From an uncultured Lachnospiraceae bacterium (lineage in GTDB: Bacteria; Bacillota; Clostridia; Lachnospirales; Lachnospiraceae): a stretch of 8,545 nt of DNA. The stretch lies in the NCBI GenBank assembly GCA_902797785.1, contig CADBUD010000196.1:1-8545 (forward strand). Direction: 5' to 3'. Each line of letters starts with the position of its first letter. Positions within the stretch are counted from its first letter, which is position 1. Shown piece by piece: positions 1 to 5,097 of the stretch. Below the pieces are notes generated by a model that saw only the letters and a list, made by a program, of their open reading frames with translations, had not been told where the DNA came from and did no database searches. The position numbers and the translations under genes were made by a program.

Positions 1-91
1 CAAATACTCCCTTCGGTCGTATTTGGCGCACTGCTACCCCGGATTTTCAAGCAAAATGCGCTTGAAAATACCTTGCGGGATAGCGGCTGTG
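1..91. other. Folded non-coding element with nested hairpins
   Basis: Two stem-loops are visible. The first pairs CAAATAC (1-7) with GTATTTG (19-25). The second is larger: GCTA (33-36) pairs with TAGC (81-84), CCCG (38-41) with CGGG (76-79) across one mismatch, and inside them a perfect 10-bp stem joins 43-52 to 60-69 around a 7-base loop. The element sits just after the Nudix stop codon on the minus strand. No T-run follows inside the window, so it is not a typical intrinsic terminator. I have the impression that similar sequences recur between genes in Lachnospiraceae genomes, but I cannot verify this and see no second copy here. It may be a dispersed palindromic repeat or a structured RNA. 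Confidence 0.55.
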
Positions 92-111
92 AATAGTAAC
101 ACATCATCCCA

Positions 112-615
112 TTATTTTTCAAATACTCTCTTGATACTATCATAATGCAGGAAGATTCCCTGATCTGCAAATTCTTTGATTTCCTCATGTGTTGCCAGCA
201 TAAATCCATCCGTTTCCGCTTCCTGCGGCTTCACATCCGTTTCATCAAACTCCATAACGAACCGGTAGACATCTACAAAATAATTGTCTCCCTCTCCCGG
301 ATTTTCTCTTTGATAGGTAAAGACATATCCTCCCTCTGCGCCGGAAACATCCAGTCCGGTCTCCTCTAAGACTTCTCTTTTGACTGCCTCTTCCGATTCT
401 TCTCCTGCCATGACTGCTCCGCCGGAAACCTCCCACCATCCCGGAGCCCATGCCTTTGTCATGACACGTTTGGTAATCAGATACCGCCCATCCGGCCGGC
501 ACACAACGCCTAAAACCGTCAGATGATATTCTCCGTCCTGCAGACACCAGTCATTTCGTTTCATTGTCCTGCCGGTACGTTTTTTATTTTTATCATAAAT
601 ATCCCATAATTCCAT
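112..615 (-). CDS. Nudix hydrolase
   Basis: This is a 167-residue cytoplasmic protein of the Nudix family, which cleaves nucleoside diphosphates linked to another group using Mg2+ or Mn2+. The Nudix box GX5EX7REUXEEXGU is intact, from Gly66 to Leu88, with REVLEETGL at residues 80-88. The opening MELWDIYDKN and the GYLITKR-like strand before the box resemble the YfcD/isopentenyl-diphosphate-isomerase-like branch, so the substrate cannot be named. The open frame continues upstream to a TTG at 735. I chose the ATG at 615 because it is preceded by AGGGAAG at ribosome-binding distance and because the extra 40 residues look unlike any Nudix N-terminus. It is transcribed alone, from a promoter near 890-918, and is separated from the esterase gene by two hairpins. 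Confidence 0.9.
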   Translation of the reverse strand: MELWDIYDKNKKRTGRTMKRNDWCLQDGEYHLTVLGVVCRPDGRYLITKRVMTKAWAPGWWEVSGGAVMAGEESEEAVKREVLEETGLDVSGAEGGYVFTYQRENPGEGDNYFVDVYRFVMEFDETDVKPQEAETDGFMLATHEEIKEFADQGIFLHYDSIKRVFEK

Positions 616-882
616 TTTCTTCCCTTTCCGCGCTGTAATGGCCACATCACGGCTTCTGCTTTTTTCTGTCAGCGCCTTTTGAACTATCTGTCTCCTAAAG
701 AACATATCTCCGGCTGCCGCGTGTTCCCAGGACAATTCAATGCGAGACTGGACACCGGCAACACAGCCTTTGTTTCTGACCGGCCATGCTCCTCCCGGAA
801 CCGGAAATATGGTTTTCTCACTGTTTTTTAGTGAGACGGCTTTATTACGCCACTCAAAAAATCAATCTTGCAAGCAAGTGAT
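616..882 (-). other. Long untranslated leader of the Nudix gene
   Basis: If the promoter at 890-918 is used, the Nudix mRNA starts with roughly 265 untranslated bases. The leader is richer in G+C than the AT-rich sequence just upstream of it. It holds a 6-bp hairpin (CTCACT 817-822 with AGTGAG 830-835) and several CCGG-rich patches. I do not recognise a known riboswitch, T-box, 6S RNA or tRNA in it. An open frame running into it from the Nudix gene starts only at TTG and looks non-coding. Confidence 0.35.
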
Positions 883-889
883 TTTCCTC

Positions 890-918
890 ATTATATCACA
901 TCATGTCTGTTGAATCAA
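890..918 (-). promoter_or_regulatory. Sigma-A type promoter for the Nudix gene
   Basis: Read on the minus strand, TTGATT (913-918) is followed after exactly 17 bases by TATAAT (890-895). TG lies one base before the -10, giving an extended -10. It is the best promoter-like sequence in the window and points toward the Nudix gene. Confidence 0.6.
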
Positions 919-996
919 ATATATAATTTCATCAAAAACTCTAAAAACTATATATTTTCTCATTTTTTACCAAAACATCTATACTTTTTAAGGATG

Positions 997-1025
997 TTGT
1001 TTTCTATCCTCTCTGATAATATAAT
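997..1025 (+). promoter_or_regulatory. Weak candidate promoter on the plus strand
   Basis: TTGTTT (997-1002), a 17-base spacer and TATAAT (1020-1025) could direct a short plus-strand transcript of about 75 bases that would end at the hairpin 1057-1106. The surroundings are AT-rich, so a chance match is quite possible. No convincing protein is encoded on this strand, and the rest of 919-1056 shows nothing I can name. Confidence 0.2.
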
Positions 1026-1056
1026 ACATGTGTATCTCATTCTCCCTATTTTTCCT

Positions 1057-1106
1057 AGAAAAACCATCTTGACAGCAAGCCCTGCCAGAATGGTTTTTCT
1101 TTTTTG
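1057..1106 (+). terminator. Hairpin with T-run, terminator-like
   Basis: A perfect 11-bp stem pairs AGAAAAACCAT (1057-1067) with ATGGTTTTTCT (1090-1100), and more Ts follow to 1106 on the plus strand. On the minus strand it would act as a second, backup terminator behind the esterase gene. On the plus strand it could end a small transcript. Confidence 0.5.
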
Positions 1107-1120
1107 TTCTACTTCAAATG

Positions 1121-1174
1121 AAAAACGACCTTTCAACGGAGGCTGTTTCCTCCTGTTGAAAGGTCGTTTTTTTT
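1121..1174 (-). terminator. Strong bidirectional terminator after the esterase gene
   Basis: A 17-bp perfect stem (1121-1137 with 1155-1171) is extended by GGAGG/CCTCC (1138-1142 and 1149-1153) around a 6-base loop, with one bulged base. It begins about 16 bases past the esterase stop codon. Minus-strand transcripts end in five Ts and plus-strand transcripts in eight, so it can work both ways. Confidence 0.85.
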
Positions 1175-1186
1175 ATTTTCTTTTTC

Positions 1187-3604
1187 TTACTGGATTCCAA
1201 ATCCAATCATGGTAAAGCATTTCTTTTCATTTCCATCTGCCATTTTCAGCTCGATCGTATGCTCTTTTGCTGTAGAGTCTGTAAATACTACATCCACCTT
1301 TGCATTATTCCAGCCAGTCGATTCGTAACAGCTCAAGGTTTTCTTTTTCACCCCATCAATATAAAGGTCTGCTGACCCATAGGCCGAACTATTGCTGGCC
1401 TTATATACAATCATCAGGGTTCTGCACTCTGCTGTAATCTTTAAACTGTCTGATGAACTGTCTGCGCCATGCATAAAATTGTCTGGAAACCAGGATGCCG
1501 CCTTTTGTCCCTTGTACTCATATTGAAAAGAACAGGTCGCCGGATCCTTCTGTGTAAATCCACCGGCATCAATGGATTTGATCGCGTCATATTTTGAAAC
1601 ATCTGTGGAGGCGTCGATCATTGTGATATCCTGATAGGAATCTGTCTTTTTTGCCTTGAAGGACAAGACATCCGGAATATTATCTGCTTCTGCATCCTCT
1701 TTGTCCATGGTCTCTAAGACATTCATAATGCAGTCTGCCATCAAACGATGTCCGCTGTTGTTCGGGTGAAGGCTGTCGCCAAAATACCATTCCTGAAATC
1801 CATCCTGAGTGAAATATTTTTTCATTGCATTTCCCATGCTGATCATTGGAAGATCATAATATTCTCCGAATGGAATATATTTGGACTGGCAGACGGTATT
1901 CGGGGTCACTCCATCTCCCTGAAATGCTGCAAATATGAGAAATACTGCGGTTCCCTGGGAAAGCGCTTTCCGAATCAGACCTTCATAAGCTCCTCCATCC
2001 GTTGCTTCTCCGGCATCATTTACTGCAAATTCGATAAAGAGCGCATCCGGTATGGAACCAAAACCGGCATATTCCATCTGACCGATCACATCTCTCTGGT
2101 AACGAATGATTCCTAAGGAAGAAGGTGTTCCACTCATTCCGGCATTGACGAAATGAACATTGGCTCCTCCATCTTTTCCGAATTTCTCTGCAAATAATTT
2201 TGCAAGGGTCTGGGCGTAGCAATTGCTGTTCGGAGTCGCTAAAGCGCCCTCTGTGATGGAGCCGCCGATCACTGCGATCGTGACATTCTCACCCTTCTTT
2301 GCCTTTTCGATGACCTTTTTCATCTTGGCGTTGTTACCGGAAGAAAGGAAGGAGGACTGAACCATATCGCTGTAGATTTCATCGGTCATCTTGAAGCTGA
2401 CCTGATTTACCGGAATTCCGGTCATTTCAAAGTCATCTAAGTAGAAGGATTCGGTCTCGGAGTCCGGAATCTCAAAGCAGACGTTCAAAACATCGCTATA
2501 TTCCGGAATCTTATAGGAACCGGTCAAATGAACCCACTCACTGGCCGTCGCATCTATTTTTCCAATATTTCTCCACTGGGAATTTCCTGCCGTATCCTTG
2601 TATTCGAGTGTCATGTCGATTTCATGTGTTCCTGCATTGACCAGCTTCACCCACGCGCTGAACTCATAGGTCTCTGATACCTTTGTCAGCTTTTTTAAAT
2701 CCATCGTCGCACCATGCCAGGTCGCTGTACGGGACAAAATGACCAGACAGTTCTTTCCGCCTTCGGAGTGATTTTCACTATTAGAGATTTCTAAGGAAGC
2801 GCCGCCTCTAGGGAGGATTCCCTTGGTATCTCCATCTTCGAACCGATTCAGGTATACGGTGGTCGGCTCTGTCTCCGGATCATCCTTGCCTGGGTCGTCC
2901 TTTCCCGGATCATCTTTTCCCGGATCATCTTTTCCTGGGTCGTCTTTTCCCGGATCATCTTTGCCCGGGTCATCTGTCCCCGGATTATCTTTGCCCGGGT
3001 CATCTGTTCCCGGATTATCTGTTCCGGAATCCTCTTTTCCACTATCGGTCTTTCCGGAATCTCCGCTTCCGTTGTCGGTCTTTCCGGAATCTCCGCTTCC
3101 GTTGTCGGTCTTTCCAGAATCCCCACTTCCATTATCGGTCTTTCCGGAATCTCCACTTCCGTTGTCCGTTTTTCCGGAGTCTCCTATTCCGTTATCCGTC
3201 TTTTTTGTATCGTCTTTTTTTGTATTATCTTTTTTCTGATTTTTCTTTTTTACGGTAACAGATACTTTTCCAACGGTCCGTGTCTTCTTATTCAGCTTTT
3301 CTTTGACTGTAATCTTCGTCTTACCGGCTTTTTTTGCTTTGATCACTCCGGCTTTGCTGACAGAAGCAATTTTCTTATTTTTGGATCCAAAGGTATAGCT
3401 TGCTTTTTTCTGTTTATTTTTTATTGTGATCTTTTTGGAGCTTCCTACCGTCAGGGTGATACTTTTCGATTTTATCGTTGCTTTCTTTGCGGTCTTTGCT
3501 GCTTTTCCTGCCCATACTTTGGTTCCATTGGAAAACAAGGCAGTAAATACCAGAAGAAAGACCAGAACTTTACTCATGATTTGATGTGCTGCTCTTTTTT
3601 TCAT
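1187..3604 (-). CDS. Secreted multidomain SGNH/GDSL carbohydrate esterase
   Basis: This 805-residue exported enzyme probably removes acetyl groups from plant polysaccharide. In order it has a signal peptide (about 1-32, lysines then a hydrophobic core), a lysine-rich Big_2-like Ig domain (about 46-118), a low-complexity linker (121-247), a jelly-roll binding module of CBM4/9 or CBM22 type (about 250-396), an SGNH hydrolase domain (about 425-635) and a C-terminal region (640-805) I cannot assign. The SGNH blocks are all present: Ser449 in IGGSITEG, Gly489 in NAGMSG, Asn529 in FAVND, and Asp610 and His613 in GDSLHP. The ATG follows AGGAG at good spacing. It lies 28 bases after the lipoprotein frame, so the two are probably co-transcribed, and it ends in a strong terminator. 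There is no LPXTG anchor, so the Big_2 domain may hold it in the wall. Acetyl-xylan esterase is an inference from the GH43 neighbour; the exact CE family is not clear. Confidence 0.88.
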   Translation of the reverse strand: MKKRAAHQIMSKVLVFLLVFTALFSNGTKVWAGKAAKTAKKATIKSKSITLTVGSSKKITIKNKQKKASYTFGSKNKKIASVSKAGVIKAKKAGKTKITVKEKLNKKTRTVGKVSVTVKKKNQKKDNTKKDDTKKTDNGIGDSGKTDNGSGDSGKTDNGSGDSGKTDNGSGDSGKTDNGSGDSGKTDSGKEDSGTDNPGTDDPGKDNPGTDDPGKDDPGKDDPGKDDPGKDDPGKDDPGKDDPETEPTTVYLNRFEDGDTKGILPRGGASLEISNSENHSEGGKNCLVILSRTATWHGATMDLKKLTKVSETYEFSAWVKLVNAGTHEIDMTLEYKDTAGNSQWRNIGKIDATASEWVHLTGSYKIPEYSDVLNVCFEIPDSETESFYLDDFEMTGIPVNQVSFKMTDEIYSDMVQSSFLSSGNNAKMKKVIEKAKKGENVTIAVIGGSITEGALATPNSNCYAQTLAKLFAEKFGKDGGANVHFVNAGMSGTPSSLGIIRYQRDVIGQMEYAGFGSIPDALFIEFAVNDAGEATDGGAYEGLIRKALSQGTAVFLIFAAFQGDGVTPNTVCQSKYIPFGEYYDLPMISMGNAMKKYFTQDGFQEWYFGDSLHPNNSGHRLMADCIMNVLETMDKEDAEADNIPDVLSFKAKKTDSYQDITMIDASTDVSKYDAIKSIDAGGFTQKDPATCSFQYEYKGQKAASWFPDNFMHGADSSSDSLKITAECRTLMIVYKASNSSAYGSADLYIDGVKKKTLSCYESTGWNNAKVDVVFTDSTAKEHTIELKMADGNEKKCFTMIGFGIQ
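2876..3019 (-). repeat. Asp-Asp-Pro-Gly-Lys tandem repeats in esterase linker
   Basis: Fifteen-base units encode repeated DDPGK, with DNPGT variants, over residues 196-243 of the esterase. The repeats follow the reading frame and form a flexible acidic spacer between the Big_2 domain and the binding module. Confidence 0.85.
3044..3199 (-). repeat. 30-bp tandem repeats coding TDNGSGDSGK
   Basis: About five 30-base units lie head to tail. The copies at 3061-3090 and 3091-3120 differ by one base, and later copies by a few. They encode TDNGSGDSGK at residues 136-187, an extended hydrophilic linker. There are no spacers between units, so this is not a CRISPR array. Such units can expand or contract by slippage. 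Confidence 0.9.
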
Positions 3605-3620
3605 TTTTCTTCTCCTATCT
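3605..3620 (-). repeat. Right-hand copy of 16-bp direct repeat, includes esterase RBS
   Basis: The minus strand reads AGATAGGAGAAGAAAA, which ends directly at the esterase ATG and supplies its AGGAG ribosome binding site. It matches 4967-4982 at 15 of 16 positions. Confidence 0.6.
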
Positions 3621-3632
3621 GTTTTTTCATTT

Positions 3633-3931
3633 TTATTGCGTCTTTACTAAAATCTCTCCATTTGTTTTCTCTTCCAATGTAATATCCAGTGTCTTTTTAG
3701 AATCAACTTGAATTTCTATATCTTCTGAATTTTGAAGAGAATGATTACTTAAACTAATTTTTGAATCAATAATTCTTTGCTTATCTTTTTTAGATAAATC
3801 ACTTTCATATTCTATCAATGCTTTTACTGCAATATCTGCAAATTGTTCATTTTCCAATGGTTCATCTATACTAACCAAGCCATTCATATTGCTTATTAGT
3901 GCATATTCCCCACTCGCTGTTTCATTACTTA
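3633..3931 (-). pseudogene. Out-of-frame 3' part of the lipoprotein gene
   Basis: This frame gives about 99 residues, running from just after the T-run into LSNETASGEYAL and ending in EILVKTQ. It is the natural continuation of the lipoprotein that stops at 3929: one more T in the run would join KKGEEYIF to FLSNETASGEYAL without a break, giving a protein of about 247 residues. The first ATG in this frame (3887) has no good ribosome binding site, so independent translation is unlikely. It is rich in Lys, Glu, Asp, Ser and Ile and as AT-rich as the 5' part. I recognise no domain. Confidence 0.7.
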
Positions 3932-4375
3932 AAAAAAAATATATTCTTCTCCTTTTTTTAAAGCCTCATATCCTTCATCATGATAATATGTATTTTTACT
4001 TATTCCTGCCATTTCTAAAATAGTTAACGTATTTCCTAAATCTTTATTATTATTTTTATAAATCTCTAATATCTGTAGTTTTCTTCTTGAGAAACATCCT
4101 ATCATATAACGTTCCCCGCCGATATTTGTGTATTGACATTCTGAATTATTTCTAGACAAATTATCTAATACTCTAACTCGAGCTACAATATCCGCTTTTG
4201 CTTTCAAATCCAGATAATCAAATTCTTGTAAATCACAAATGTTCTCCACTTCTTCTAATTCATCCAGGTCAACACTTTCGTCTACTTCCTCTGTTTTTGC
4301 AATATCCGTTTGATTTTTTATAGAGCAACCTGTTAAAGAAATTAATAATATTAAAAATATTAGAATTCTTTTCAT
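3929..4375 (-). CDS. Lipoprotein of unknown function, 5' part of a frameshifted gene
   Basis: This 148-residue product begins MKRILIFLILLISLTGC. That is a lipoprotein signal peptide with lipobox LTGC, so Cys17 would be lipid-modified and the protein held on the outer face of the membrane. A very acidic stretch follows (about 27-50). After it comes a globular part with EYKNN-, GDTLTI- and KKGEEYIF-like strands, of a kind I associate with small secreted beta-rich lipoproteins of Firmicutes; this is a weak recollection. A very strong ribosome binding site (AGGGAGGT) lies five bases before the ATG. The gene starts 22 bases after the metallopeptidase stop, so the two form an operon. The frame ends abruptly at TAA right after a run of nine Ts (3931-3939), whereas the true C-terminus continues in the next frame to 3633. 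Confidence 0.75.
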   Translation of the reverse strand: MKRILIFLILLISLTGCSIKNQTDIAKTEEVDESVDLDELEEVENICDLQEFDYLDLKAKADIVARVRVLDNLSRNNSECQYTNIGGERYMIGCFSRRKLQILEIYKNNNKDLGNTLTILEMAGISKNTYYHDEGYEALKKGEEYIFF

Positions 4376-4397
4376 GATGTACCTCCCTATAGTAGTG

Positions 4398-4919
4398 TTA
4401 TTTTCTTTTTTCCCATTTATATTTTAATTTTTTCTTATCATACTTTGTAACTTTATAACTATCTTTTAATCCCTGGTGCATAATATGAAAACTGTGTTTT
4501 TTGGCATTGGCACAATGAGCTAATGATAGAGCATGGCCTATCTCATGAACTGTGGTCGCATATTTATTTTCCTTTGTTCCATCAAAATTAAAACGTATAC
4601 ATAATGCTTTAACCCATCTGTCACTTGTTTTTACATTATTTCCATCAGCTCCTACAAATAATGTTTTACCTAATTTTCCTGGAGAAGGCGGGTCCATTCT
4701 TCCCATGTCCAAAATAATTTGCGCCGTACTAATATCTCCCTTTTTTATATTAACATAAGGTGTAATTCCATTCCACTGGTTTACGGAATTTTTCGCTTCT
4801 AATTCTAATTTATTATTTATTCTTTCCGATCCGTTAAAAATAGCATATTTAAGATTATCACACCTTGCAAATCCTCCTTTAAAAATCTTTGGTGCTGCAT
4901 TTGACACGTTTCCAAACAT
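4398..4919 (-). CDS. Small secreted metzincin-like zinc metallopeptidase
   Basis: The 173-residue open frame carries HEIGHALSLAH (His125, Glu126, His129, His135), the HEXXHXXGXXH zinc site of metzincins with Ser instead of the usual Gly. It is followed by a Met-turn candidate, IMHQG (Met147). This fits a compact matrixin (M10)-like endopeptidase acting outside the cell; its substrate is unknown. The ATG at 4919 is internal to a hydrophobic segment. The codons before it, back to 4956, encode FRKILFITILCF, a typical signal-peptide start. The natural start is the ATG at 4962-4964, which has a GGGAG ribosome binding site, but its third codon is TGA. The next gene is a lipoprotein 22 bases on, a plausible partner, substrate or protective protein. 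The gene is much more AT-rich than the flanking enzymes, which suggests transfer. Confidence 0.8.
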   Translation of the reverse strand: MFGNVSNAAPKIFKGGFARCDNLKYAIFNGSERINNKLELEAKNSVNQWNGITPYVNIKKGDISTAQIILDMGRMDPPSPGKLGKTLFVGADGNNVKTSDRWVKALCIRFNFDGTKENKYATTVHEIGHALSLAHCANAKKHSFHIMHQGLKDSYKVTKYDKKKLKYKWEKRK

Positions 4920-4955
4920 AAAACATAATATTGTAATAAATAGTATTTTTCTAAA

Positions 4956-4980
4956 TCATCTCATAGTTTTCTTCTCCCAT
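4956..4980 (-). other. Ribosome binding site and start interrupted by TGA
   Basis: Minus-strand GGGAGAAG lies about nine bases before an ATG at 4962-4964. The frame then reads ATG AGA TGA and continues open into the signal peptide and the metallopeptidase. A single base change at the TGA, for example from TGG (Trp), would give an intact 188-residue secreted protein. Confidence 0.65.
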
Positions 4981-4982
4981 CT
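4967..4982 (-). repeat. Left-hand copy of 16-bp direct repeat, includes metallopeptidase RBS
   Basis: The minus strand reads AGATGGGAGAAGAAAA, one mismatch from the copy at 3605-3620. The two copies enclose the AT-rich metallopeptidase and lipoprotein genes exactly, from leader to leader. Confidence 0.6.
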
Positions 4983-4993
4983 AATTTTTTTTG

Positions 4994-5038
4994 AAAAAAG
5001 CTGCCACATTCTATTGTTCTCTCTAAAATGCAGCAGCT
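4994..5038 (-). terminator. Terminator of the GH43 gene
   Basis: AGCTGC (4999-5004) pairs with GCAGCT (5033-5038). The stem extends to about 15 bp through GU wobbles (4999-5013 with 5024-5038), followed by six Ts on the minus strand. It lies about 60 bases past the GH43 stop. No clear promoter is visible between it and the metallopeptidase start, so read-through may feed the downstream cluster. Confidence 0.75.
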
Positions 5039-5097
5039 CTTTTCTTCTCTCTTTACACTTCCCCTGTGACTAGAGTCTATATCGTTTTTTTCTCATT

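Noticed and set aside
616..735. Extended Nudix N-terminus from TTG at 735
   Set aside because: The added 40 residues have no Nudix character, and the ATG at 615 has a proper ribosome binding site.
960..1040. A 26-codon minus-strand frame between terminator and Nudix promoter
   Set aside because: Its AGGGAG is too close to the ATG, there is no promoter of its own, and the sequence is AT-rich.
868..1215. A 115-codon plus-strand open frame
   Set aside because: It runs through two terminator hairpins, is AT-rich with no ribosome binding site, and its product is low in domain-like features.
3044..3199. CRISPR-like regular 30-bp spacing
   Set aside because: The units are contiguous with no unique spacers and encode in-frame linker repeats.
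2823..3239. A 138-codon plus-strand frame rich in Ser, Pro and Gly
   Set aside because: It is the antisense reading of the esterase linker repeats and exists only because the repeats lack stops in that frame.
3601..3630. Nine-codon upstream frame overlapping the esterase start by ATGA
   Set aside because: It could couple translation, but there is no ribosome binding site before it and it is too short to separate from chance.
4956..4958. TGA read as tryptophan or selenocysteine
   Set aside because: The genes here use TGG for Trp throughout, no selenocysteine-type hairpin is evident right after the codon, and position 3 before a signal peptide is an unlikely recoding site.
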